Shown piece by piece: positions 39,200-52,575 of a DNA stretch of 64,000 bases. The translations under genes and the position numbers were made by a program. The stretch's first letter is position 1; each line of letters starts with the position of its first letter. Below the pieces are notes generated by a model. It did no database searches. It was not told the origin of the DNA and worked only from the letters and a program-made list of their open reading frames with translations. The stretch is from Holothuria scabra (lineage: Eukaryota; Echinodermata; Holothuroidea; Aspidochirotida; Holothuriidae): positions 25,729,648 through 25,793,647 of the forward strand of contig CM074189.1 in NCBI GenBank assembly GCA_037179385.1, written 5' to 3'.

Positions 39200-42100
39200 G
39201 TTTCTTTAGATTTTAACTCTGTAGCTTTCAGTGCATTCAGTTAGTCTATATAGTAAGTCACATTAGCAGCTGTTAGAAGCCGTTACATGCTAATTCGGAA
39301 TTTTATCATTGTTTTAACTGTTTTGCTTGATCTATCGATTAATTAATGGATAAATCGATCGATCGGTTTTATATTATTTTGTACCCCTTAAACTTCGTAT
39401 GAATATCTTGTTCTATTGTTTCTTCTCTTCAGACATATTTTCACCTTCAGAACTGTGACAAGATAGGCACATGAACTATGATGGAAGACAGTAGCCCAAT
39501 CCTTACTCGAAAGTTGAGGGCGCTATCTCCTACCCATTCCAGAACCGACGCCAATGTGTAAGAATGGTTACTTACACCAAATCAACAAATTTTATCCGAT
39601 TTTGATTGAAAAAGGGGCGTTCATGCAGGGTTTGTTTTCGCAAGTTCTCCACTACTTCTATTTCACAATACAATCATACAATGAGTAAAAACTACCAACC
39701 AATGGTCTCTTATCATGTTCTGACGTCATAATTGGTCACCTTATGGATGAGGCTTTTCTAGTCTTGCATCTGTGTGGAATTTTGTTACCCGAACAAAATT
39801 ACAAAGTTTCCATTCAACAGTAATTTACACAGAATTAAAGTTTCTTCTCACTTGAAAGACATTGTCAGTTGATTCTGGTAAATAATCAGTTAGAAGAAAA
39901 GAAAAAAAAAAACAAAATGTTGGAAAACAGGATAACACTAGCTGTCAAACTCTGATGTGTGTGTGTGTGTGTTTAATCTGTTTAATTATATTGAATATCA
40001 ATATGTACAGGTTGTTTCGGTCATTAATTTCAATTGTGGCAAAGTAAATTTTTAATAAAAGGACTCTCAAGGGGTTTTCACAATTCCAAATTATTTCATA
40101 TCTATTTCATTTTTTCAAACCGGTGAAAGAATTCTCGATAAAGACAAATATGCTTCAGAGGTTTCTTTTATAGTTTCTAACATCATTTCTTTCGTTATCA
40201 ATCTGGTGATAGTCTTAAGCATGTTAAGATCAGGGAGCTTTTAATTAGATTAATCGACACGGACCTCATCTACAACAAAGTGACGTTATTTATGTCAAAG
40301 TCTTTTTTTGAATGCAACGCGAAATAATGCTACACCGAATTGTGAAATGACAGGGGCAATGCAGGAAGTGACGTCATTCCGTTGTAGCTTTCGTCCGCGT
40401 CGTACAGTGTAAAGGTCACTTTTAACGACAAATGCGCAGGACGCGGAACAGTTGTAGTGCATTGCATTGTATTGTTTTTTCATATTATATAAGCACGCTA
40501 ATGTTACAATAATTTATTCTGCGAGGTAGGTCTAAAAAAGTTTAAACCCTTTTCCGCTAATTGCATGATGGCATCATGCAAACGCACTTGACATTTTTAA
40601 AAAGTCATTATTCCATCATGGAACATCCTAAAGACTTCATTTTACAACCAAAAAATAGCCAACACATTATGCTATTTCATTCTAATGTTTTGGAGGGGTA
40701 TTCGTGTAAGATTTTTCACAAAATGCCACTAAATATTTGTTTGTATTAAAAAATATTTAAAAAAAAATGCTCCAAAAGTGTAAGAATGGCCCAAAATTTT
40801 TAAAAATCAAAAAGGATAGGACGAAATGACCCACCCTACTAAGATTATATTTGTAGTTATGTATTAGATGTCAAAATTTGGCTAGATTAGGTTATTTCAG
40901 AGATACTTAGCAATATTTGTACAAAAATCGGTCAAAAATTAACTTTTTCGGGTCAAAAACATGCCCTCAGAAAAATATCTTTACCCCGCAACCTTTGGTC
41001 CGATGTGATCCGAATACACGCCAAAGGGTTTGTCTAATGCATCCTTATAAATATCCAGAATTTTAGAACAAGGGTAGGAGTTGCTGTAAATTTTTGAAGT
41101 TGTAGGCCTTCGTGTTTTCGAAAATTGTCATTTTTGCCTCCACATTGCCTATCAATTACAACGCCCATATAACTCGAAATCCAATTCCACTTATGGCACC
41201 AAAAGTCATCCTCTCAAATCAAGCTGAGTCATAGCAGCTCACAGACAGAGAGAGCAGTTGAACCCAAGGTCAAATGACGCTAATCCCCAAGGGAATATAT
41301 GTGCACTCATGCGTGCTTCAAATGTAGACAAAGGATTTCAAATGTAAACAAAGATGACCAGAAAGCAAGGCATTCAAACTCGCGAATGGAGGCGGTCTAA
41401 CGGGTCTAGTGATGTTAGCAGAGAGTTGCTAAATTTTAGCAACTCCCTGATACGAGTAACAGGTAGTAGATGGTGAATTTGTTATGATTAGGAAGTTTGC
41501 GCATTTCATAAAAGGATACCAGTGTTGAAAATTTATACAGGTGAAACATTAGTGATGGGAGGTGAGGGAAAAAGAAATGTTTATGATACAAGCTTGAGTT
41601 TTAGAAAAGTATATGTGAGTGATATGTTATTAATGATGTTTAAAAATGACTAAACAAAACAGGTTGTCGATTTTTTTGCCAGTAGATCTAAAAAATAGAC
41701 GTGTTTAGATTGCAAAAGAATTGCTTTATTAATCATTTCCGACTGTTGCCAAAACTGTCAGAATTCCATGAATATTTTTGGAAGTTCAAAATATCAAAAT
41801 TTCTTCACAATTTTAAAAATCACAATTTCAGTTTTTAACTTCCTTAATGTTCTCAAAATTGTTCGATGATAGTTCTTATTACGGTTCGGCAATTCAACCG
41901 GATACTGGATCGCATCATCACCAACAAAGCAAACATATACTCTCAGATCAAAAGAGCTGTAAATTGGCTATCATCTTGGCTACTGAGATAGAGAGAGATA
42001 ACTATGCCGTCTTTTATTTTGCTACTCCCTCATCAGAGATCTCTCTTCCCATTCCAACTATACTTGTCAACACAAAAAATTGTAAACAGCATAAAATTTC

Positions 42101-44938
42101 TCACCGCCTTTTCTTTCTTTGGTGCGAAAAGTGAGCAACTAGGGTATCTTTTCCTGAGAGTACGGTTGCTCCATGGAACCGTTTCATATTTGTCTTGTGC
42201 AAGCTTGCTTAATCTAATTATGCCATGCCGCCAAGTAATACAGCCACCAATAAAAAGAAATCTAATGCGAGAATATTTACAAAATGCAGAATGAAAAAAC
42301 TTGGGTTGAAGTCAACTAAGTTATTCATATACGGTTAAGCATACATAGCCCTGCGCATGCCACATATTTGACTTTCAGCTGAAACATATCAAAATCTAGA
42401 AATGGCTATTTTTAAGCCACGGTAGCACTTGGTATCAGCGACTGTATCATATGTCTTTCGGTTGATCAGACAGCTGTTATTTCCAATTAACAGCTCCTTC
42501 GGCTGATCATGTGGTCACCGGCAAAGCAAGTGCCTTTTGGTAAGGGCGATACAACTTTCAGTTGAAATTTCTAGGTCAGAAGAAAGCTACGCAGTTAATA
42601 TTGGGCAATTTTTGCATCAGGGAGACTACGTTATCTTATCCGTTCTCTATTCCTAACCCTCTGTGACGGTCTTCAATTCTGGACAAAATAAAATATAACT
42701 TCAATTTGTCACTCCTGTTTAAGTTTTTAGTTGCTTGATTATGATTAGAAACCAAACGTTCACTGATTTTCTTATAACATCGCCTAAGCTAAATAAATAT
42801 TCCTGAAGTAATATGCCTCAACGTGTAATGAAACCAGAGACATCCTTAAATAAATATATCTGTTTTCATGGTTAACGCCTTTTAATTTACAAACACTTAT
42901 AAATTAACAAAATCAACAAGGCACACAATGAAAACATTGTAACTAGTCCATAAAGCGGCTGCTATACTTCGCATTCGCTCCTGAAAAAGTGCCTTGCTCA
43001 GTAATTTTACAGCCGATTTCAAAAAACTTTGTGTCAAATGGAAAAGAAAAATGTCTTGAACAATGTCATTCACAAAAATAGCAAAACAAAATAAATACTG
43101 GTAGTGTTTTGGGGGTAAATGAAGAAAATTACTCAATTTCACCTAATTTACATATTTGCATACATAATGAGCTCAAAAACTTCCAAAAATATATAAATCC
43201 AAATCTCCTTGTTAGCTCTTTATTTTGGAAAATGGTTTTAGATTATTTTTAGATTATTGTTAGAAGTCTAGCAATTAAATATTGAAAATATTCACTCTCA
43301 TTCAGAAATTTACTGTTAGCGGAAAATGCTTGTAAAGGCATTGGCATCGTTAAGCATTAAACGAACAATGGAAAATCGTTACAAAAGAGTGAATATATTA
43401 AATCTGAATGACCTTCCGGGTTGAGCGGCTTCAGACAAAAACTTTTTGTAGTTCCTAAGGCTTTTGATAAAGGATAAAACTCGTCCATTGCTAGTACTAC
43501 AGATACCTCATCACCACCATCCATGCGCAGCAGGAAGCTGTGATTTGGATAACAGTTCCCGTTGTGGAAGGAGTGGACCGCTGTGTTAGAATAATGCAAT
43601 GCACACTTTTTTTTAGAAGCACAACTTGACCCCAGTCAAGGGTGAATGAAATTTGCGTCATGATCGCCCTCGTTGTAACGCAAGGGTAGGCCAAACTTAT
43701 CCAAATGCTACGTCAAAGCAACGCAACAAATTCAGCATGGACGATGTGTCATATACTACAATGAGCGTGCGTTCAAGACTGCAATGTTGGGTCAATTGGG
43801 TGGTTGATATATATGGGAGCATCAATGCACAAAAATGTTTGATAATTCTAAAAAACGTTGTTTAAGGTTCAGATGGTGTGTCTAAAAATTGATTAGTGCA
43901 AAATTACATCCGTCAATGACAGACCATGTACTTGCGGAACAAGAAAATCTGGCTTCGTCTCCATCGTGACGAGCCCCCGCCCTCTCCATGCACATAAGCA
44001 GGTGCAACTACAAAATAATGTAAGGAAACAGGATTAACAAAGTACCAATCTCGACGCTGATCAAACTTACATTATCAGCTGGGGCGAGACGTTTGAAGAT
44101 TATGCACATGAAAAGAATAACAATATATTGAAGTAATAAACACTGTCACACCTAGTCTAGAGAATATTTGGTAGGTGAGTAAAGAACCGGACTCCTAATG
44201 AAATAGAAACACCTCTTTGTAGTATTAACTGGAACTAGGTACTGTATTGCTGACTTCAATATAAATAAATAAAAACATAATGAGAGCTTTCATCACAACA
44301 TTGTTGACTAAATTAATCTTTAACAAACTGAACGCGCCTGATTTGCCGGCTATTAAAACTAAATCTAATACGGCATCTCTTCGCTGCTGACACTCAAGAT
44401 CCACGACATTTCCCAACAGGTATCATCTCGATTTAATTGGCCCAGACTAAGTGTGGTCGGAAATTTAATCAAAGAAAAGAAACAAAAGACAAGTCCAAAT
44501 TTTGTTCCTATTTGTTTCCCTCCTGAATCGCACTCATAAACAAGCTCTCAAAATTCCTTCCTTTTGAGTCCCTTTTTGTTTAGTCAGCACAACCTTAGGC
44601 CTCAATCTCACTAATACCCGTAACTATCGCAATCCATTCGGCCGTTCCATGACTCCTACAGTTCTAGACTGTGGATGCGAGTCTGATCAAATAGTTCAAA
44701 GGAATGTGAGATAGTGCCAATGTTAGCTCTGCACCTGTGACAATCACATGTACACTAGCAGTTTGTCGTTAACAGTTGCGGCGGGACGTTAAATTTGTGA
44801 AATGAGTTTTTTCCTTTAAATAACATATTTGAGACCGAAAGATAGTATAAATTGATGAATAACTTTGATATTATTTTGGTTGAGAAAACAGTTTACCCTC
44901 CACTCTTCATTTCCACAACCGGGTAGTCTCTGCTTGAG
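39200..44938. other. Long stretch with no recognised gene
   Basis: It contains a (GT)n tract at 39957-39972 and an AT-rich block at 40745-41250 with phrases such as ACAAAAATCGGTCAAAAATT that look repeat-derived. An open frame at 41847-42134 (95 codons) has no recognisable family. A decayed transposon is possible but not demonstrable. Confidence 0.35.
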
Positions 44939-45085
44939 CAGACATTGAAAGAATGTGTCAGTATTGACGTATTCTGCTGAGTGGCGGTGCTGCTGCTGTC
45001 GCGGCCGCTGCTAACAATTTTATAGATCTGAGCCAGAATTTCTCGACAAAAAGCCCTATTTTGTGTTTGAAGTTATGCCTTTCGT
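44939..45085. repeat. Right copy of the segmental duplication, first block
   Basis: GAATGTGTCAGTATTGACGT, GCGGCCGCTGCTA, GAGCCAGAATTTCTCGA and AAGCCCT...TGTTTGAAG...ATGCCTTTC match 1848-2000 in order. Homology then breaks until 50500, with insertions between. Confidence 0.7.
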
Positions 45086-45454
45086 TTAAGCTCCTACACA
45101 ATAATCAACTTCCGACTTACTAATATCTATGTACACTGCAATACTACAGTGAATCCTTTCAGGGAGATGTACTCAAATTATCTTACCGAGGAGGGAACTG
45201 ATGGATTCTGGATTCATAGTGGTCAACTAGGCTATATAAAGATGGGATTAAACTTGGACATTCTTTTTTAGCGTGATGCCTATGAAAGCATTTTGTAATA
45301 CCGACATGATGTAATTCATGGTGTCACGGTGTCATCGGGGGCCTGGGGTTGTAGAATATGCCCACGGTATTCCGTGCATGTCGTAAGAGGTGACTAAACG
45401 AGAGGAATTGAACATGATTTGAACAGTATGACACTAAATAACACATTCGTGTTT

Positions 45455-46235
45455 GTGTGTCCTTGAATCTTATCTAACTGACTAACTGAATGACTAACTC
45501 ACTAACAGACTTACAGACAAACTGACTTACTGACTAACTGACTAACCGACTAACAGACTTACAGACTAACTGACTAACTGACTAACCGACTAACCGACTA
45601 ACCGACTAACCGACTAACCGACTAACCGACTAACCGACTAACCGACTAACCGACTAACCGACTAACCGACTAACCGACTAACCGACTAACCGACTAACCG
45701 ACTAACCGACTAACCGACTAACCGACTAACCGACTAACCGACTAACCGACTAACCGACTAACCGACTAACCGACTAACCGACTAACCGACTTACTGACTA
45801 ACTGACTAACTGACTAACTGACTAATTGACTAACTGACTAACTAACTGGCTAACTGGCTAACTGGCTAACTGGCTAACTGGCTAACTGGCTAACTGACTA
45901 ACTGACTGACTAATTGACTAACTGACTGACTAATTGACTAACTGACTAACTGGCCAACTGGCTAACTGGCTAACTGGCTAACTGGCTAACTGGCTAACTG
46001 ACTAACTGACTAACTGACTAACTGACTAACTGACTAACTGACTGACTGACTGACTAACTGACTGACTAATTGACTAACTGACTAACTGACTAACTAACTA
46101 ACTGAGTAATTGACTAATTGACTAACTGACTAACTGACTAACTGACTATCTAACTAACTGACTAACTGACTTACTGACTAACTGACTAACTGACTAGTGA
46201 CTAACTGACTAACTTACTAACTTACTTACTAACAA
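45455..46235. repeat. 8-bp tandem array (CTAACCGA/CTAACTGA family)
   Basis: About 95 units of an octamer in discrete blocks: a homogeneous ACTAACCG block (about 45575-45790), ACTAACTG flanks and two CTAACTGG blocks (45845-45895, 45950-46000). The blocks imply successive local expansions. It is preceded by a GTCGTAAGAGGTGACTAAA segment at 45383-45401. Confidence 0.95.
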
Positions 46236-46239
46236 AGTA

Positions 46240-47466
46240 ACAAGAGGGCAATCCACGGAGTTGCAACAGGTGCGCAAGTTGGTTACAGAACTTGAACTAT
46301 GTATGAGCTAAAAGTTTTATCTTTGCTGAATTTTATGCTGCAGTAGAATTTCATTGTCAAAAATTACCTACTAAAACTCCATGCCACAATCTTGAAGTCC
46401 AAGGGAAGCGATTTTTTTCGTTCCAGGGGACGGAAGTTTTTTTTCTTAAGTTAGCGAGGGGAAAGAATATGTCACAGACCAATCAAGTTCTTGGAACAGG
46501 CGCACCTCTTATTCCAAAAAACATCATTTGGATATTTAAATTCTGACACCGGATTATATAAGAACTGGAGAAATAGGCTACCCAACCTTTGTAACGCTTG
46601 CCCTTTTAATCCAGTTGGCCTATCTAAGATTTTGGAACAAATTTATTTTTTAAGATGCTGTTATCCCCTTGCAACACTATGAAAAAAAAAACAACGAGCT
46701 TGGCTGTTACACTAAACTGATACGATTAGATATGGACGCAACGATAATAAAAGTAAGACGCTTTCGGGGACGCTTTAGACAAGTGCGTAATTGTTGTTAT
46801 TTATGCGCTAGCTGGGCGTATTCTCCATTTTGACGCGACGGCAAAATTCATGTGTGTCGAGCTGATATGCACATCAAGTGCGTCTCAATTAAAAAAAAAA
46901 CTGGGCGTGTGCGCGATGTTGAACGTGTGGCGTTAGAAGATTTCCGAGCGACGCACAAACCTTTTCTGCGTACTGGTCTGTGGCCAATCCTAGCCCGTGG
47001 CAAGTAAATTGTCATGTACGTTTTTTTTTTTTTTGGCGATGCTCCAGAACCGCCAAGTTTTAAGGGCACCAATATGTAAGATAGAGGCCCTATGCCTAAC
47101 CTAATGTTAGTCACCCACAGTTTCATATCTTGGGTTATAACTCAAGCGTATGAGTGGCGTAGGTTTAGCCCCAGACGTAGCCTACATACTGTTAACCAGC
47201 TTGAGATTTCAAGTCTAGCCCTAGGTTTGACTTCAACTTTCATACTCCTAGGCCTAACAGTTACAGCAACCTTGGAGTGAAAACAACTGTCTGCATACAC
47301 CATATGAGAACACTCTAGATATAAAGGCCATCAAAGTGAAGTGCGAGCAGGAACTTAAAAATCTCACTGCAGCATACAAGCTAGTGAAAAAAAAAATTGA
47401 GACTGTTACTACGAAGTACAAAGCTTATTTATATTAATTGATGAAAAATAGGCTAGTTACAAAACA
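46240..47466. other. No gene recognised
   Basis: Intergenic sequence with short homopolymer runs (A near 46681 and 46890, T near 47020). No supported exon or RNA. Confidence 0.4.
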
Positions 47467-48369
47467 TTAAAGTGGGGATGACACGGCCAAAGTAAGTTCC
47501 TCGGTAACTGTTCTTTGGGTACACCTTGACATAAAGTGAATGATTTCCCTACTAAATTATGTCCATAAATACCGAAAAACAACGTTTTGAATTCCTAATT
47601 ACAGGACAGGCTCAGACCATTTGAAATTCGAAAGCAAAAAAAACGTATGTGAACGCGTCTCAAAATGGTGACGTCATTGGAGGCACGGTTAGCAATACTG
47701 TACCAGAGAGCTTACAATCATCGAATCATGTGCATGGTAACACGTGTTAGCGCAATCATAATTGGAAACACCGGTGCTCCGATAGCAGTGAGCGTACATT
47801 GTGAATTGTGCATTGCGCGGTGACTGCTTAGTATTCGCAATAGCATCTTAATGAAACAGCTCATACAGTAAAGACGCGCTCGTAGTGGGGACGCGCTTAA
47901 GTGTGGTCTGCCCATACATATTCATAGCTGTCCTTTATGGCAACCGAACCGCGTCTTCCTTGCACAAAAACAGAACTATTTTTACCCGCGCGCATGCACA
48001 CGCGAACACATTGGCCAATGATTTGCTCCGAATCCCCACCATGGTCCGCGCCTTTCGCTCTGTATGTTGGACTCTGTATTGTGATGTAATCGTTTTCATG
48101 AGGTTGCTAAGTAAGATAACTTACATAACATTAGTTCAACATCTAGATGCGCACCGTGGAGTGGGTTTTGTGCCGCCAATTGCGTCATAAAAGTCAGGTG
48201 AGCTGTTGCGGCATTTTTCGAAATTGGATTTTGAACGCAGTTTTCCTTCGAATATCATTTATGCCGAATTGTACTGGTTTTTAATGGGGCGTGAGATGAT
48301 ATTTGTAAAATACTGTATCTAATCTTGCAATACACAAAAGTTTTCGTGGCCGGGTCATGCCCACTTTAA
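47467..48369. mobile_element. MITE with TTAA target duplication and 18-bp inverted ends
   Basis: TTAA at 47467-47470 is followed by AGTGGGGATGACACGGCC. At the other end GGCCGGGTCATGCCCACT is followed by TTAA at 48366-48369. The ends are inverted repeats matching at 16 of 18 positions. The TTAA duplication is the mark of piggyBac-type transposition, though the ends are not the usual CCC/GGG form. There is no transposase, so the element is non-autonomous (903 bp). Confidence 0.8.
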
Positions 48370-49200
48370 CCTTTGATAATCTGTAACGTGAACTATGTCC
48401 TTGGTGGCCATAACAACCGCACATATCGGTACAACTTAAAGTATCATGTCTAGGCTATTACACTTAAATTTTCAGATTTGTGGGATGCGTTCGTTAAGAG
48501 TTAAAGTGAATACAAAAAAAAGTATTTGACCCCCCCTGTCACGTAACCTTTGACCTTGGTTGCCATGGAAACTACATATTTTGTTACAACTAGTCTACCC
48601 TATTATACTTGTGAAGTTTCATGTAAAATGAAGGTTTTCTTTTGAAGTTTTAGTACAAAATAGGAAAAAAGTGTCTTTCTGCAAAATGTGACCTTTGACC
48701 TCTGACCTTTGACCTTTTCTTCCGAGGGTCTGGGAGACACAAGCTCCTACCCTCTGGCACCCACCTACCAATTTGGAAAAGAATCGGTCCAGCCCACTAG
48801 AAGGAGTTTGAGGGACAAAAACGTTGTTTTACGAACGAATTATCACTTGGAATTTTTTTGTTCCACTCTACCACTTGACCTTTGACCTCTGTTGCTATGA
48901 CAACCACATATTTTGGTAGGTCTAGATGCAACCATCATATGTGTAAAGTTACGTGTCAGGAGAACGTTTCGTTTTGGAAATATAGCAGAAAATGTGATTT
49001 CACTAAATTTGACCTTTGACCTGTAACCTTTGACCTTCACTTCCGGTTGTACATTAAAAATGCAATTGTTCTACCTGAGGTACCATCTTACCAAGTTTGA
49101 AGAAAATCGGTCCAGCCGTTTACAAGATATTAGGAAAACAATATTGGACACACACACCCACACTCACCCACCAACACACACAAACAAGGAAAGGTTTTGA
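48370..49200. repeat. GACCTTTGACC-containing dispersed repeat with internal ~170/330-bp units
   Basis: Blocks beginning TGACCTTTGACC and continuing TTGCCATGGAAACTACATAT or TTGCTATGACAACCACATAT recur near 48375, 48540, 48690, 48880 and 49010. The tail has AGAAAATCGGTCCAGCC (49102-49118), also seen near 48780, then a CACACACCC-type run. GGTCAAAGGTC is the DR1 nuclear-receptor half-site arrangement, here probably a feature of the repeat. Confidence 0.7.
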
Positions 49201-49204
49201 CCCC

Positions 49205-50150
49205 TCTCTCAGCCATGGACCTTCAGTCACCCCGGGATACCTCACCATGGGTTAGACCTCGAGACTAGTAACCTGGGAAAATTTACCGTTACCATGGTAA
49301 CCATTGCGATTGAAGCTGGCATTGCCATATATAGCCTCATAGGCAAAGTGACTACAATATCTCACCCTCCTCACGGAGCGATGAGATAACAAACAAACGG
49401 AGTTACTTGAAAAGTAGTTTCTTGCAGAAGGCTAACATTATGCTCTGGAAAAGCGAAACGATTTACCGGATTCCTAAGTTTGCAATCACAGTTTGACCTT
49501 GGAATCAATTGATATAGCCTACCAGCGACAACTGGAATAGGTTGGAAATTGCGCCGTTAAACTCCATCTAGCTGGCTAACTTACTAACTTACTAACTAAC
49601 ATTCCGGACTCGTACTCCTCGGAGAGGATATACCGGAACAACATTGCATGCCAGGAATATACGTGTATTTCTGTTTCTTAGTGTGTGTATATATTTTTTC
49701 CAATAAATATTGCTAATACCTGCATACCGCCATCACCTTTATTGTAATGAAATACCCCATCTTTGTTGTGTGGCCAGAAAAATAAAAAAATCAGAAGTAA
49801 TGGTAGTAGAAACCATCACGAGTCCTGATCCCTCATTTGCTGATGTTCACTAATTGCCGTAGTCGTAGATATAAGGGCTTTAATAAAGGTTACTAACCAT
49901 AAATCTTCTAAAATCATAGTATGGGAATTAAAAGTGCCTTGCATGATCTTTTGTCAGCTATCATTTTGTGAGCGGTAGCTTCCATCCGGAGAAAAATTCT
50001 TAAATTTTAGAGGTTTTGTTACTTTTCAATTTTTGCGTACGATAAGTAGAACGATTTGGTGGGTAACCAAACTTTAATATGAAGAAGAGGCACCGGTCAA
50101 GGGTTTTATTTGTATTCAGTAGTGACACCATGTGATAAGTAGTGTTTGCG
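49205..50150. other. No gene recognised
   Basis: Intergenic sequence with a palindromic patch around CTCCTCGGAGAGG (49615-49628). No coding evidence. Confidence 0.35.
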
Positions 50151-50159
50151 AAAATCCCA

Positions 50160-50354
50160 TTATATCTTAAGCCTGCCATGGATAGCCTTGCGCGGTGTCG
50201 TTGCGGGTGTAACTGCATGGTGTTCCCATGCGCGCCAAGCTCGCACATATTTTCTGGTCTTGTGAGAATGTCTACCGCCTTTTGCAATAAAGCGTGGAAC
50301 TTTAAGCATGACATTGAATGACAGCGTCAGTCCGGTAGGAGCCCACGAGTTCAA
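50160..50354 (-). pseudogene. Possible tyrosine-recombinase transposon fragment
   Basis: The minus-strand reading KGGRHSHKTRKYVRAWRAWE resembles the N-terminal SAM-like (core-binding) region of tyrosine recombinases from DIRS, Ngaro or Crypton elements (S..T...Y...W..W). No catalytic R-H-R-Y domain is adjacent, so the call rests on one short motif. Confidence 0.3.
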
Positions 50355-51396
50355 AACCAGATATCTAATTCATCACTTTAAGTATGTTAGTTTAGTACTC
50401 AATGAAGCTGCTGTGACAAGAAACGACAAGTGATGATGCACTAGAACTAGTTCTGAGCGCTTTACTAGGAAGTTTACGGCTCAAAGTGAATGCTAATAAG
50501 TTGTATAGTTGGTTCAGCTTCGACTTTGAGTCCTACACGCAAGGAATATCGACATTTGCAAAAAAATTATTTTTTATATAGTAAAAGGTTCATAAAAGGA
50601 TATACACGACCATAAGAGCAGCTCAATCTTAAGATCAAGCACTTACCCGAAGTTGTGCCGGAGGAAACGGTTTTCGGAAATAATATGGACGGAAAGCGCA
50701 AAAACAATAGACTACGTATGAGCAGAAGCGAACATCACTCCGTCCTGTCGGTCCAAAAAGGTCGTCGGCAGTTTTATCGTTTGGTCTTAAAAAGGGCGGT
50801 GGATGGGTTGTAATGGTAATTTCCCTCAAACCGTCGTCTTTATAACCGAAACACGAAACCCCGCTTCCGCGCGTGTTTAACTCACGGCGTCCTGTTGCTC
50901 TCCAATCCTGAATCAAAAAGTCGCTAATGCCCAGAACAAAACGGTTTTGACGCAAAAATTTTCATATTAAGTAATAAAAGAAGTAGAAGAACGTTTCCAG
51001 TTCTCATATTAGACATTTAAATTTTTTCAACAACAACTGTGTCTCATTACTAGTCCCGCCAAGCTATCTGGAGCTACTTCCTGTGCAGTTGTTAACCCTA
51101 TTACATTTTTTCATAGACCTTAGGCATCGAAGACGCACTGAAGTCATCCTTGGGAAAAAAATAAAACAAGAGGCTGTGCGCATAAGAATTCGCCCTGTTT
51201 GTGTATTAAGCTATGCGCTTATTCGAATGGTTGAAAATTAGCTGTCTGCATTTGCCGACGATGGTTTGCTTTGCCGCTAAAAGAAGGCAAACTTTTTGCT
51301 CTGTGAGATCATATGCATATGGCATATGAAATAACCCTAAGGAGCATGCCAGTACGTAAAATGTAATCAGCGAACTCTCTGTGCTTGTTGAAAATG

Positions 51397-51448
51397 TCAG
51401 CTTCTCGGAATTTTGGATAGGACCATATGTAGTATCTGTTCTTTTCAG
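51397..51448 (+). pseudogene. U2 snRNA-like segment, mutated copy
   Basis: Counterpart of 3031-3083. TCAGCTTCTCGG and TGTAGTATCTGTTCTTTTCAG are kept, but the middle has changed (GGAATTTTGGATAGGACCA). The left copy is much closer to real U2. Confidence 0.7.
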
Positions 51449-52575
51449 CCAGTCTAGAATGGAGCCATGCATGATCGACTAATGATGTAAATGTTCGAGG
51501 GCCTTGAGGTTGGTCAATTAGTGTCCTTCAGTGCGGGATGTATGGTATTTTGTGGAGCACTTATAGTTTGGTTTCGCCAAATGCTCTTTGCCAGAGAGTC
51601 GGGAGGACTTTGTAATTATGTCAACAATCCTCCTCTTGACTTTGGTGGTAGCCACCATTCAGCGGTTAAGAAGTTTGCTCTTTCGCTAAGAAGATATATT
51701 TGAGGAATAAATCGGATTTCGAGGGATAGTCACTGGACTTACTATCCGACACTTAATATTTTCGTATTTAGGCTGTGTCTGAATTTTCGAAACAGAAGAA
51801 AAGAGAGAATCGATTTTATGATGGTAGAATAATTTCCCCACGGACTTACACAGGCGGTTTGCGAGTATATATTAATTCAATAAATATATCTGAAACTACC
51901 GCTGAACATTTCAAACCAAGTTTAAATATTTTGCAACTAGTGAAGCAAACGCTTTAGGTAATAGGACAACATGTCACATCAATCGCAAAATATATTGAAC
52001 TAGCCTGTAATACTGATAATGACAAAAAAGTAGAGCTACTCATATTTTCCATGAAATGTCTCAAATAATTTGGGGACAACCGCCTGTAGTGACCGCTGCC
52101 CAGTATAATCTAAGTTCGATATACTAAAAAGGGACACATCCTAAGCATCCTGTTAAAATTCCGTTTATTGTCCATGTTCAGCTGTTAAGATAGAGCAAAC
52201 AGGTCGAACTGTAATCGTAAGTAAAAGCGGATGTAAAAGCGTACTTCAAGAGGTTCACAACGGCCCGTTCGTTTTGAAGATCGAGCTAAAAGTTAGCAAC
52301 GTCCTTATAAACAGCTGATGCAGGTTACCAATTTATAAGTTTCATAAACAACGTGCAAACAACAGGTAGTGGCGCTGTTCAAGTTAAATCAAATAGAATG
52401 TACATGCCTGGAAAAAATTACCTGAGACAAATCCCGCTCCCTATCTCAATGCTGGTTTCAAAGGCGAATAAAAGTTGCCCGCGCTTTAGCAAAACGCGTA
52501 CCCCTCTTTCCTCAGCAGGGGTAGCGGGGAAAACCTTCTGTTCTGAAAATGTGTGAAAGGTCATGAAGTGTCCCA

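Noticed and set aside
41847..42294. Overlapping open frames of 95 and 96 codons
   Set aside because: No recognisable family, and AT-rich repeat-like surroundings. A decayed transposon is possible but unproven.
45455..46235. Regular repeats suggestive of a CRISPR array
   Set aside because: The units are 8 bp in direct tandem without spacers, and the context is eukaryotic. It is a satellite.
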